Shown here: piece after piece, positions 55,084 to 63,635 of the stretch
Layout: each line of letters begins with the position of its first letter
How positions within the stretch are numbered: the stretch's first letter is position 1
Assembly: GCA_022709385.1 (NCBI GenBank)
Contig: JAKLIX010000001.1
Coordinates: forward strand, 124,001-188,000
Direction: 5' to 3'
Source of the DNA: Bacteroidota bacterium
Lineage (GTDB): Bacteria; Bacteroidota; Bacteroidia; Bacteroidales; CAIXZF01
Length of the DNA stretch: 64,000 nt
Made by a program: the position numbers and the translations under genes
The notes under the pieces: generated by a model
Told to the model about the DNA's origin: nothing
The model's input: only the letters and a program-made list of their open reading frames with translations
Database searches by the model: none

Positions 55084-56093
55084 AACTGATCAGACCCATC
55101 TGGAAGCCACTCCTCCTTTTATTAGGGATATCAGCCCTGCTGCTGCTGCTTGATCTGCGCGACAGGAAAAAGCCCGGTCCGGAACGGTTCCTGAACATTG
55201 CCCTGGTGCAGTATTCTGATTCACCTCTTTCGGAAATGACCAGGGCCGGCATTGTGGACGGACTGGCAGACCTGAAGTCGGAAACGGGTTTGGATTACAT
55301 TCTGCTGGAGAAAAACGCCCAGGGAGACGTAGGGACGCTTAATCTGATCTTTGATGCCATTAAAAGCCAGAAGCCCGATTTGGTCTTTGTCACTTCCACG
55401 CCGACGCTGCAAGCGGCCGTGAAGAAGATAAAACAGATCCCCGTTGTCTTTACCACTGTTGCCGATCCCATTGTCGCCGGAGCCGGTAAGACTTTTTCGG
55501 ATCATCTGCCGAATATCACAGGCATCAGCACCAAGGGGGATTATGACGGCATGGCAGCCCTCCTGGCGGAGGTGTTTCCCGGAATTCAGACAGCCGGCAC
55601 CCTTTTTACTCCGGGGGAAGCCAATTCCCTGGCCAATCTCCTTCACCTTGAAGAAGCACTTACGGTCAGAGGGATCACCCTCCTTGGCGTACCCGTGAAT
55701 GCCAGCAGTGAGATCAGCGAAGCGGCCCGGTCCCTGATGGCCCGTAATCCGCAAGTCGTTTGCCAGATCATCGATAACCTGACCTCCCTCTCGTTCGGGA
55801 GTATCATCCTGGCGGGAGACAGGGCAGACATCCCGTTGCTGGGCTTTGTAAGCGACCAGGCCGAAAAAGGAGCAGTGATTACCCTGGCCAGGGATTATCA
55901 CCAGGCAGGGCTCGATGCGGTACAGCTTGCCAGGCGAATCCTGCAGGGGGAATATCCTTCCGCTATCCCTTTCCGGTACGTCAGTAAAACCATCCTGATC
56001 ATCAATGAAGAAGCTGCCCTGAAACATGGGGTCAGAATTCCGGAAAAGGTGCTTGCCCGGGCCGATAAGATCATACGCAAAAAGCAACACTGA
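55080..56093 (+). CDS. ABC transporter substrate-binding protein (PF04392-like)
   Basis: The 337-residue protein has an N-terminal membrane anchor or signal (about residues 9-28) without a lipobox cysteine, so it is probably membrane-tethered in the periplasm. The mature part follows the ABC_sub_bind family: NIALVQYSDSPLSEMTRAGIVDGL, LVFVTSTPTLQAAVKK, IPVVFTTVADPIVAG and ISTKGDYDGMAALLAEVFPG. Relatives include the tryptophan importer component TrpX. It overlaps the deaminase gene by 4 bp and precedes the STAS protein by 5 bp. The ligand is unknown; the deaminase suggests a nucleobase. Confidence 0.85.
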   Translation: MKLIRPIWKPLLLLLGISALLLLLDLRDRKKPGPERFLNIALVQYSDSPLSEMTRAGIVDGLADLKSETGLDYILLEKNAQGDVGTLNLIFDAIKSQKPDLVFVTSTPTLQAAVKKIKQIPVVFTTVADPIVAGAGKTFSDHLPNITGISTKGDYDGMAALLAEVFPGIQTAGTLFTPGEANSLANLLHLEEALTVRGITLLGVPVNASSEISEAARSLMARNPQVVCQIIDNLTSLSFGSIILAGDRADIPLLGFVSDQAEKGAVITLARDYHQAGLDAVQLARRILQGEYPSAIPFRYVSKTILIINEEAALKHGVRIPEKVLARADKIIRKKQH

Positions 56094-56098
56094 CCGGC

Positions 56099-57367
56099 AT
56101 GCATGAAACGCTGACCATACAGAAGGAAATTCTCTCCGATGGCATTTGCCTGCATATTACAGGCCGGATCGATGCATACTGGTCGCAGCACCTTGACGAA
56201 AGCCTGGATGAAGTTCTCAGGGCCGGGCACAGGAACATCGGCCTCGATCTCCTGAATGTAAACTTTCTCAGTTCCCCGGGTATCCGGATCCTGCTCAGGT
56301 ATTACAAACTACTGAAGCAGACCGGAGGGAAGTTTTATATTGGCAAAGTGTCGGTGAACCTGGCCAATACCCTGAAGATGACCGGCCTGGACAGCCTCAT
56401 CATGCCGGCTGAACAGGCTGCATCTTCAAAGGGTGCTGATCAGCCGGACATGGTACAGGATGACGGTGCATGCAGCTTTCGCATCCGGCAGATTCATGCT
56501 GAAAAAACGCCTAAGCTATATTTATACGGGGACCCGGATAAATTCAGGGAGGAAGGCTATCAGGAAGCGGATAGTATCAGCCTGCAGTTTGACGGGAGCA
56601 TCTACGGTGCCGGAATTGGCGCCCTGGGAGAAAGCTTTGATGATTGCCGGGAGCGTTTCGGTGAATTGATCGGGCTCGGTCATGCGGTTGCCTGTCTCCC
56701 GGCCGACCGGCCGAACAGTCCGGATTACCTGCTGAAAACCGGGGAAATGATCCCCGAAGTCACTGTGTTGTACGGATTTTTCTTTGAACATGTGTTCAAC
56801 TTTCAATTGCAGTTTACCTGCAGGGATGAAGCCGGAACACTGCCTTTCGGTGCTTTGCTGGAGAAAATAAGGGAGCATACCGGCCAGGAGACCTTCACCC
56901 TGCTCATGCTGGCTGAAACCTCAGGCATGGTGGGCAGTGTGTTGAGAAAATCCCCGGCCGGCCCTGACAAGCCACAGGCCATCTTCTCCTTTCCGGAAAT
57001 CAGGGAATATTTCATGCTGACTCCCGGACCGGAATATGCAGGGTCGCTGGCATTGATTGCGGGAGTGGCCACCACAGCCGGAGAGGGGGAAATCCTGCGC
57101 TTCACAAGGCCGAAAAATGAACAATCCGGCTTCCATGTACATTTTCATGCAGCCGTTTTCCAGTATTTACCGCTCAGCAGGGATTACACTGAACCGGACA
57201 GCCTGATCCGCCTGCTCTTCAGCAGGGGCAGGCTGCTGCAGGTGATGCACCTGCTCGATGATGACAGGGAGGGCACAGGTGCGGGCGAAAGCGCATTTCG
57301 TTACGGAAGCTGCTGGATTGGACTTCCTCAAAACATTACCCGGCCACAGAAAGGAGGCAGGCCATGA
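56099..57367 (+). CDS. STAS-domain protein with unknown C-terminal domain
   Basis: The 422-residue protein begins with a STAS (anti-sigma-factor-antagonist-like) domain over about residues 1-105: VNFLSSPGIRILLRYYK holds the serine pair near residue 60 that corresponds to the phosphorylated site in SpoIIAA-like proteins. About 300 residues follow with GSIYGAGIGALGESFDD, GLGHAVACLPADRPNSPDYLL and the FHVHFHAAVFQYLPL region, which I cannot assign to a family. There is no signal peptide or membrane helix. It is translationally coupled to the permease gene by a 4-bp overlap, so a regulatory role for the transporter is plausible. The function is unknown. Confidence 0.7.
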   Translation: MHETLTIQKEILSDGICLHITGRIDAYWSQHLDESLDEVLRAGHRNIGLDLLNVNFLSSPGIRILLRYYKLLKQTGGKFYIGKVSVNLANTLKMTGLDSLIMPAEQAASSKGADQPDMVQDDGACSFRIRQIHAEKTPKLYLYGDPDKFREEGYQEADSISLQFDGSIYGAGIGALGESFDDCRERFGELIGLGHAVACLPADRPNSPDYLLKTGEMIPEVTVLYGFFFEHVFNFQLQFTCRDEAGTLPFGALLEKIREHTGQETFTLLMLAETSGMVGSVLRKSPAGPDKPQAIFSFPEIREYFMLTPGPEYAGSLALIAGVATTAGEGEILRFTRPKNEQSGFHVHFHAAVFQYLPLSRDYTEPDSLIRLLFSRGRLLQVMHLLDDDREGTGAGESAFRYGSCWIGLPQNITRPQKGGRP

Positions 57368-58290
57368 CCCTGTTGATTGGCGCCCTTACCGTCGGACTGA
57401 TCCTTGCCCTGCTTGCCCTGGGGACATACATCAGTTTCAGGATCTTTCATTTCCCGGATATTACTGCAGAAGGAAGCCTGACCCTCGGCGCAGCAGTGTC
57501 GGCAAGCCTGATCGTCATGCATGTAAATCCCCTGCTGACCTGTCTGATGGCGTTTTTTGCCGGCAGTCTGGCCGGAATATGCACTGCTATTATCCATACC
57601 AGATTCAAAATCAATGGTCTGTTGTCAGGGATCCTCGTCATGACGGCACTTTACACGGTCAACCTTCACGTCATGGGCAAAAGCAATGTGTCACTTTCAA
57701 ACACGCCTTCGGTGTTCTCGGTTTGTCAGCCGGGGATCGCATGTTTTTCAGATCAGTCGGGTTTCAGGGTGTTGGGTTGGTTTGTAAATGGGATGGAGTT
57801 TTTTATGCTGATTTTTAATCTGTTGCTGATCGTTGGTTTCACTTTGCTGCTTTTTTGGTTTTTCCGGACGAATACCGGAACTGCCATGAGGGCTACCGGC
57901 GACAACCAGCAGATGATCAGGGCGCTGGGTGTGGATACAAGCCTGATGATCATGCTCGGACTCGGGCTGTCGAACGGTTTGATCGCCTTGTCGGGCGCCT
58001 TGCTTGCCCAGTACCAGGGATTTTCCGATGTACAGATGGGTATCGGTATGCTGGTATGGGGTCTGGCCAGTGTGATCATCGGGGATGCACTGGTTGACAG
58101 CAAATCGCTCGGATTCTTGCTGACGGGTGCCGTACTTGGATCGGTGATCTTCAGGTTGCTGGTGGCTGTGGCACTGCAATGGGGGCTTGATCCGAACGAC
58201 CTGAAGCTGATCACGGCCGTGTTTGTCCTGGCCGCCCTGGTACTTCCGGGCATGATTGGAAAGATGAAGAAGAAAGGAGGAGCATGCTGA
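57364..58290 (+). CDS. ABC transporter permease (BPD_transp_2 type)
   Basis: The 308-residue membrane protein has about eight to nine hydrophobic segments and the RbsC/LivH-like layout. The pattern LALGTYISFRIFHFPDITAEGS near the N-terminus and GLGLSNGLIALSGALLAQYQGFSDVQMGIGMLVWGLASVIIGDAL in the second half is that of the permease paired with PF04392 binding proteins (TrpY-like). It forms the transmembrane channel of the importer. It overlaps its neighbours by 4 and 7 bp. The substrate is unknown. Confidence 0.87.
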   Translation: MTLLIGALTVGLILALLALGTYISFRIFHFPDITAEGSLTLGAAVSASLIVMHVNPLLTCLMAFFAGSLAGICTAIIHTRFKINGLLSGILVMTALYTVNLHVMGKSNVSLSNTPSVFSVCQPGIACFSDQSGFRVLGWFVNGMEFFMLIFNLLLIVGFTLLLFWFFRTNTGTAMRATGDNQQMIRALGVDTSLMIMLGLGLSNGLIALSGALLAQYQGFSDVQMGIGMLVWGLASVIIGDALVDSKSLGFLLTGAVLGSVIFRLLVAVALQWGLDPNDLKLITAVFVLAALVLPGMIGKMKKKGGAC

Positions 58291-59096
58291 GCATCAAAAA
58301 TTTGTCCAAGACCTTTCATCCGGGGACTGTCAATGAGGTAAAGGTTTTGCAGGACATCTGCTGCCTGGTGGAGGAGGGAAGTTTTGTGGTGCTGGTTGGT
58401 TCCAACGGATCGGGAAAGTCTTCGCTGCTGAATGCCATAGCGGGAGTGTTTTACTGCGACAGCGGGCAGATCCTGCTGGATGGAAGGAACATTGCCCGTT
58501 TGCCGGAGCACAGGCGGGCGGCCTGGATTGGCAGGGTATTTCAGAATCCCTTTACGGGGACGGCTCCCGGGATGAGTATTGCGGAAAACCTTAGTCTTGC
58601 TTCAAAACGCGGAGGCAGGCGGGGACTCGGACCTGCCTTGTCTGCTGCGGCCCTTGCAGATTTTCGTGAGAAGCTCAGGCCGCTGAACATGGGCCTCGAA
58701 GACCGGCTGCACAGCCCTATCGGGAAATTGTCGGGCGGGCAGCGGCAGGCACTGACCCTGTTGATGGCAAGTTTGCGAAAGCCACGCCTGCTGTTGCTCG
58801 ATGAACATACTGCTGCGCTCGATCCCACCACGGCAGCCCGGGTGGTGCATCTGACCGGGGAAATTGTAAGGAACGGAGGGATCACGGCCATGATGGTGAC
58901 CCACTCCATGCAGCAGGCTGCCAGGATGGGCGACCGCCTGCTGATGCTTCACCGCGGAAAGATCATCCATGACTTCAGCGGACAGGAGAAACAACAACTC
59001 AAAGCAGCCGACATGGCCGGGCTTTTCGAGGAAGTCAGGAAAAAAGAACTCATTGACCCTGCCGCAGCCAGGCTGTTGCAAAGCCGCTATGTATGA
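58284..59096 (+). CDS. ABC transporter ATP-binding protein
   Basis: The 270-residue cytoplasmic ATPase has Walker A GSNGSGKSS near residue 39, Q-loop in VFQNPFTG, the ABC signature LSGGQRQ, Walker B RLLLLDEHTAALD and the switch His in MVTHSM. The HTAALDP segment is typical of the branched-chain/TrpZ-like subfamily. It is the last gene of the five-gene operon and overlaps the permease by 7 bp. Together with the permease and the binding protein it completes the importer. Confidence 0.93.
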   Translation: MLSIKNLSKTFHPGTVNEVKVLQDICCLVEEGSFVVLVGSNGSGKSSLLNAIAGVFYCDSGQILLDGRNIARLPEHRRAAWIGRVFQNPFTGTAPGMSIAENLSLASKRGGRRGLGPALSAAALADFREKLRPLNMGLEDRLHSPIGKLSGGQRQALTLLMASLRKPRLLLLDEHTAALDPTTAARVVHLTGEIVRNGGITAMMVTHSMQQAARMGDRLLMLHRGKIIHDFSGQEKQQLKAADMAGLFEEVRKKELIDPAAARLLQSRYV

Positions 59097-59166
59097 ATTA
59101 CGGAAAAGGCAAACGTTTTCTCAACAAAACACCATAAAAAGATTCATTAAAATTGAATCGTTTCAA

Positions 59167-59174
59167 TAAATTTG
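59167..59174 (+). promoter_or_regulatory. -7 element of the FGE-like gene
   Basis: TAAATTTG matches TAnnTTTG, 38 bp before the ATG at 59212. Confidence 0.5.
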
Positions 59175-59211
59175 TTACATCACTTTGTAATTAGTATTTA
59201 ACAACAGACTT

Positions 59212-60657
59212 ATGAAAAAGACCACTGTTCTGATCCTTATCATGCTTTCATGCTGGCCCGCCTTGTTTTCCAACAATATCAAAGTGTCGGATGTTAGCCT
59301 TTCTGCGGGCATCATCACTTTCAGTCTGAGCTGGGACAACTCCTGGAACGATGCCGTGAACCACGATGCCGCCTGGGTGTTTGTCAAATACCGCTATCCA
59401 TTGCCCGAATGGCAGCATGTGATCCTGAACACCGCAGGGCATGTTTTGCCGGCCGGTTGTCTGGCAGTTGTACCCGCCGATGGGATGGGTGTTTTCCTTT
59501 ACCGTTCAGCGGGAGTCGGCGGCAATGCGTTTCAAAACCTGCAGCTTTCCTGGAACCTCGCGGTCAATGGTATCGGCAATACCGACAGCATACAGGTAAA
59601 GGTGTTTGCCATAGAAATGGTGTATGTGCCGGAAGGCTCGTTCTATGCCGGCGACGGAGTTTCTACGGGCAGTCTCCGTCAGGTTGCCACCAACACCCCT
59701 GTGCTGATCTCTGATCAGCCTGTCGTGATCAAATGCGGCAACACCAGCTACGATGATGCCCAGTTGGAAGGCAACGGAATCCTTGTTGACGGTGACGGCG
59801 GTATCGATATGCTGGGGACCACCAGCATTAACAACCCGGACTACCCGACGGGGTTTAAGGCATTTTACTGTATGAAATACGAGATCAGCCAGGGGCAGTG
59901 GGCAGATTTCCTGAACAGCCTGACGGCCGCCCAGTGTGTAACGCGTTACCATGTAACTACGGCGAACCGTTACACCATATCAGGCAACTGGCCTTACCTG
60001 ATGGCTTCCGCACCAGACCGGGCCTGCAACTTTCTGAACTGGCCGGATGGCTGTGCTTATGCCGACTGGGCAGGTCTCAGGCCCATGACCGAACTGGAGT
60101 ACGAGAAAGCCTGCCGCGGGCCGCAGGCGGTTGTGGCAGGGGAGTATACCTGGGGCAGCACGGCGATTTATAACGTGGCTTATACCTTAATCAACAATGG
60201 CGGGCAAAATGAGCTGGCTGCCAACCAGGGAGTTGGTACCGGTAATGCCGCTTACGATGTGACCAACGGCAGCCTCGACGGCCCGCTGCGCTGCGGTATT
60301 TTCGCGGCCGGAGCGCTGAACAAGACCAGGCTTGAAAGCGGCGCTACTTATTGGGGCATCATGGAAATGAGCGGCAACCTTTGGGAGCGTACTGTTAGTT
60401 TGGGTAGTACCACCGGCCGCTATTATTCCGGTCTTCATGGCAACGGTGCACTGAACAGTGCCGGTAATGCCGATGTCAGCATCTGGCCCGGACTGGTTAC
60501 AGGCGCCGTGACCGGTGCCGACGGTTCAGGGTTTCGCGGTGGAGGTTGGGACGTTACATCCGCTTACTTGAGGCTCTCAGCCCGTATCTACGCGTCGGAC
60601 GTCTATACGGTTCGTAGCAACAACCACGGTTTCCGTATTTGTCGTTCGGCGCCCTGA
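59212..60657 (+). CDS. Secreted FGE-sulfatase-domain (SUMF1-like) protein
   Basis: The 481-residue protein has a signal peptide (MKKTTVLILIMLSCWPALFS). Residues 25-130 form an N-terminal beta domain also seen in Bacteroidota FGE-like proteins (AGIITFSLSWDNSWN). From about 140 the formylglycine-generating-enzyme fold appears: MVYVPEGSFYAGDG, FYCMKYEISQGQWADFLN, RPMTELEYEKACRGP, MEMSGNLWERTV, FRGGGWD and the end GFRICRSAP. True FGE enzymes carry two catalytic cysteines; I did not find the matching pair, so it is more likely a structural or binding relative. There is no T9SS sorting domain. Confidence 0.83.
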   Translation: MKKTTVLILIMLSCWPALFSNNIKVSDVSLSAGIITFSLSWDNSWNDAVNHDAAWVFVKYRYPLPEWQHVILNTAGHVLPAGCLAVVPADGMGVFLYRSAGVGGNAFQNLQLSWNLAVNGIGNTDSIQVKVFAIEMVYVPEGSFYAGDGVSTGSLRQVATNTPVLISDQPVVIKCGNTSYDDAQLEGNGILVDGDGGIDMLGTTSINNPDYPTGFKAFYCMKYEISQGQWADFLNSLTAAQCVTRYHVTTANRYTISGNWPYLMASAPDRACNFLNWPDGCAYADWAGLRPMTELEYEKACRGPQAVVAGEYTWGSTAIYNVAYTLINNGGQNELAANQGVGTGNAAYDVTNGSLDGPLRCGIFAAGALNKTRLESGATYWGIMEMSGNLWERTVSLGSTTGRYYSGLHGNGALNSAGNADVSIWPGLVTGAVTGADGSGFRGGGWDVTSAYLRLSARIYASDVYTVRSNNHGFRICRSAP

Positions 60658-60782
60658 GGGGAGCCGGACCAGGGGGCAGTCAGAAGGATGGTTTTCGCGT
60701 GATCTGAAGGTTTATGTGCACCGGGTCTGTTTGAGTTTTGTGAACGATAAAAGGATTGGATCTGGTTTTTAAGGGTTAATAT

Positions 60783-62225
60783 ATGAAGATAATGAAAAAA
60801 ATAATATTCATTTGTATATTGTCAGTTGCACTCCTGTTGCCGGGGGTTCAGCATACCTACGGGCAGCGGTTTTCCAGCGGCGGCAGCGATGGTTATGATG
60901 CGGCCGTTTCCGTTAATTTTTTGCCCTTATCGCCCTTAAAATGCTCGGGCGGATTGGGCGACGGCTACGCTTCCGCTGAAACGCTGTATATGGGATATGT
61001 TACAGCCGGTAAATTCAGCGGTGGCAATGCCGACGGTTACAGCAGTGAAGTCTCTGCAGTCTGGTTGTCAACGGTTTTAAGCAAATTTGCCGGTGGCGCT
61101 GGTGACGGCTTTGCGTCGTATCATTCCCTGTTTACTGCCAGGGTGATCCCCGTTATCTGTCACGGCGGAAATACCGGTGAAATCCACCTGCTGCCAACCG
61201 GAACCCTGCAACCCTATCAATATATATGGTCAACGGGAGCGGTCACTTCTTCCCTAACGGGCTTGCCGGCGGGTTCATATACCGTAACGGTGAGCGACCT
61301 GGCAGGAAATAAGGTCAGTGCAAATTTCCTGGTAACTGAACCTGCTTCCCTGCCTCCTGCCCCACAGGTGACTACTCCTTTTGTGTATTGTCAGTTTGAT
61401 GATGCATTGCCGCTCACAGCCCTGGGCGATGAACTGTTGTGGTATGAAAGCCAGAGCGGGGGCATCGGAAATCCAGCCGCCCCTATTCCTCAGACATTGG
61501 TCCCCGGAACGGTCTATTTCTTTGTTTCCCAGACAGTCAATACCTGCGAAAGCGAGCGGGCAGCCATCGCAGTAATTGTGAACCCGATATCGGTCACCAC
61601 GGTGCAGGATACCATCTGTACCGGCGACAGCATCTTTCTTGCCGGTGCCTACCAATTTAACTCAGGCACCTACTATGATACTCTGGTCAGTGTTCATGGC
61701 TGTGACAGCACCATAGTCACTTCATTGGTGGTATTACCCTGCGGTGCCAGGATATCAGGCAGCATCCGCTATAAAAATCCTGCCGGAACAGCACTGAAAA
61801 ATACCACAGTATATCTCAGACAGGGAAATGCAGTTGTGGCACAGACGCTTACGGATGTTACGGGCCATTATGCATTTCAGCCCGTGGAATCAGGAATCTA
61901 TTCCCTGACAGCTTCAACCATGCTTTCCTGGGGCGGGGTGAACGCAACCGACGGATTGATGATCCTGATGCATTTTGCCGGTGTAACATATCTGAACGGG
62001 CTGAACCTGACAGTGGCTGATGTGGATCTGACAGGATATGTCAATGCGATCGATGCCCTGATCACTGTCAGAAGATACGTGGAACTGATCAGCTCATATC
62101 CTGCCGGAGACTGGATTTTTGAATCCGGGGTAGTCGTTGTTGCGGAAAATGCCACAGTCACCCGGGACCTTTACGGGCTTTGCGTGGGAGATGTGAACGG
62201 TTCCTTCGCCAATCCTTCACCCTGA
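60783..62225 (+). CDS. Secreted repeat protein with terminal dockerin-like module
   Basis: The 480-residue protein has a signal peptide (MKIMKKIIFICILSVALLLPG). Residues 28-115 contain four short repeats of the form FSGGNADGYSS or CSGGLGDGYAS, spaced about 25-30 residues, a cell-surface type of repeat seen in Bacteroidota. A SprB-like repeat (GNTGEIHLLPTGTLQPYQYIWSTG), an Ig-like domain and a cysteine-containing domain (ICTGDSIFLAGAYQFNSGTY) follow. From about 323 to the end is the Ig-like plus dockerin-like module, ending GDVNGSFANPSP. There is no T9SS sorting domain and no enzymatic motif. It lies 125 bp after the FGE-like gene. Confidence 0.8.
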   Translation: MKIMKKIIFICILSVALLLPGVQHTYGQRFSSGGSDGYDAAVSVNFLPLSPLKCSGGLGDGYASAETLYMGYVTAGKFSGGNADGYSSEVSAVWLSTVLSKFAGGAGDGFASYHSLFTARVIPVICHGGNTGEIHLLPTGTLQPYQYIWSTGAVTSSLTGLPAGSYTVTVSDLAGNKVSANFLVTEPASLPPAPQVTTPFVYCQFDDALPLTALGDELLWYESQSGGIGNPAAPIPQTLVPGTVYFFVSQTVNTCESERAAIAVIVNPISVTTVQDTICTGDSIFLAGAYQFNSGTYYDTLVSVHGCDSTIVTSLVVLPCGARISGSIRYKNPAGTALKNTTVYLRQGNAVVAQTLTDVTGHYAFQPVESGIYSLTASTMLSWGGVNATDGLMILMHFAGVTYLNGLNLTVADVDLTGYVNAIDALITVRRYVELISSYPAGDWIFESGVVVVAENATVTRDLYGLCVGDVNGSFANPSP

Positions 62226-62338
62226 GAACCGGGGCTCTTGAATATGTCATCCTGTTCCTGAATAATAAAGACCCTATGGTTATTGATTTACCAATCAGGC
62301 AAGGATGAAAAATGAATTACTCCTGCCTTTAGGAGGGG

Positions 62339-62371
62339 AAAAAAAAGAGGCTGCCTCGTGATGAGACAGCC
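62339..62371 (-). terminator. Intrinsic terminator of rpsT
   Basis: On the minus strand GGCTGTCTC, a 5-nt loop and GAGGCAGCC form a 9-bp stem with one G-T pair, followed by TC and a run of T. It lies 24 bp after the rpsT stop. Confidence 0.85.
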
Positions 62372-62395
62372 CCCATGTGGATATTTTTTACGGGT

Positions 62396-62650
62396 TCAGG
62401 CCAGGTGGTTGACCTGGTTTGCGAGGCTGGATTTCAGGTTGGCGGCCTTGTTCTTGTGAATAATTCCTTTCTTGGCCAGTTTATCGATCAGGGAGGACAG
62501 CGAGGGGAGCTTGCTGATGGCTTCGGTCTTGCTGGTGAGCCCGCGAAATTTCTTCACCGCATTCCGCATGGTGCGTGCATGATAACGGTTGAGCAGTCTT
62601 CTTTTTTCGTTTGCCCTGATTCTTTTAAGGGCTGAAGGATGATTAGCCAT
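62396..62650 (-). CDS. rpsT: 30S ribosomal protein S20
   Basis: The 84-residue, lysine- and arginine-rich protein starts MANHPSALKRIRANEKRRLLNRYHART, the S20 signature, and continues VKKFRGLTSKTEAISKLPSLSSLIDKLAKKGIIHKNKAANLKS. S20 binds 16S rRNA early in 30S assembly. The length is normal. It lies just downstream of tRNA-Glu in the same direction and is followed by an intrinsic terminator. Confidence 0.97.
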   Translation of the reverse strand: MANHPSALKRIRANEKRRLLNRYHARTMRNAVKKFRGLTSKTEAISKLPSLSSLIDKLAKKGIIHKNKAANLKSSLANQVNHLA

Positions 62651-62672
62651 AATGCTGATATTGGTTTGCTTG

Positions 62673-62747
62673 CAGTCCGTAGGGGATTCGAACCCCTGAT
62701 TTCCAGGATGAAAACCTGGCGTCCTAGGCCAACTAGACGAACGGACC
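62673..62747 (-). tRNA. tRNA-Glu (TTC)
   Basis: The minus strand folds with acceptor GGTCCGT/ACGGACT, an anticodon loop TTTTCAT (anticodon TTC) in stem CCAGG/CCTGG, and T-arm AGGGGTTCGAATCCCCT. No CCA is encoded. It is 22 bp upstream of rpsT. Confidence 0.95.
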
Positions 62748-62827
62748 GTTTCCCGTAAGGGAGTGCAAAAGTACGACCATTTTTATTATCTGCAAAATAT
62801 TTTTACGAAAAAAGCCAGGATGAAGTC

Positions 62828-63511
62828 TTAGTCAGGATCGGCATTAAACCTGAATCCCAGCCTTTTTCCGGTCTTCAGCGGCATGTTCTCAATCGTGACC
62901 TGCATCTCCGAAACAGTGACCAGCTTCATGTCATCATAAGGAGGTGTCAATAAGTCGAAATTAATGGAATACAGCATCGCTGACTCTACGATTTCCCTGA
63001 TGGAATTCACATTCAGCTCGGAAGTGGAAAAATTGTGGTACAATCTGCCAACCTCTCTTTTCCCTTCCAGGAAGTAGTGTTTTTCCCTGTTCACGAAGAT
63101 CCTGCCGATCATGTACCCCACATCGTTCATCCGGTTATATTTGAATGAATCCGCCAGAAAGTTAAAGATGGTGATCATGCCGCAGTACGAACGTTTGGCG
63201 TCTTCCCTGATGTAGGCAGTTTTCATCACCTCATGGTCACGCGAGAACTCGAAAATGTTGGTGTGCATCAGGAAGATGAGGACATCGCCCGCGAACTTCA
63301 TTTCTACCTCGAAGTCTGTTTTATCCCGGTATTCAAGGGATATTCTTTTGTCGGCCATATTGACCGCGTCCCTGTTCTCCTCCACAATCTCCCTGATCAC
63401 CTGCTTAAAAGTTTTAAATGCCTGCAGGGTGGTTTCGTAAATATCCTGCTTCAGGGTTCCCTTCCTGATGAGGGTTTCGATCAGGGCCGGAGTTTTTGCC
63501 GATGCATCCAT
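62828..63511 (-). CDS. Conserved unknown Bacteroidota protein
   Basis: The product is 227 residues from ATG 63511; the -7 element at 63535 supports this start over the TTG at 63526. It is soluble, without signal peptide or membrane helix, rich in charged residues and with blocks such as FKTFKQVIREIVEENRD, EVEMKFAGDVLIFLMHTNIFEF and YNRMNDVGYMIGRIFVNREKH. I recall such proteins as common in Bacteroidota, but I cannot name a function. It forms a single transcription unit on the minus strand, divergent from the decarboxylase gene. Confidence 0.7.
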   Translation of the reverse strand: MDASAKTPALIETLIRKGTLKQDIYETTLQAFKTFKQVIREIVEENRDAVNMADKRISLEYRDKTDFEVEMKFAGDVLIFLMHTNIFEFSRDHEVMKTAYIREDAKRSYCGMITIFNFLADSFKYNRMNDVGYMIGRIFVNREKHYFLEGKREVGRLYHNFSTSELNVNSIREIVESAMLYSINFDLLTPPYDDMKLVTVSEMQVTIENMPLKTGKRLGFRFNADPD

Positions 63512-63534
63512 GATGGTTTCTTTCAATAAGCATC

Positions 63535-63542
63535 CAAATATA
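63535..63542 (-). promoter_or_regulatory. -7 element of the conserved unknown gene
   Basis: The minus strand reads TATATTTG, a TAnnTTTG match, 24 bp before ATG 63511. Confidence 0.55.
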
Positions 63543-63635
63543 CGGTCTTATGTTTAATTTCGGGACGGGGCTTTGTAAGGAAGCAAAAAAAGTACCGGGT
63601 ACTCAAACACATGCGATGCATCAATAGTTAATAAT

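Noticed and set aside
55221..56090. 289-residue minus-strand frame opposite the ABC binding protein
   Set aside because: The sense strand shows a complete PF04392-like protein in a tight operon; this frame is a shadow.
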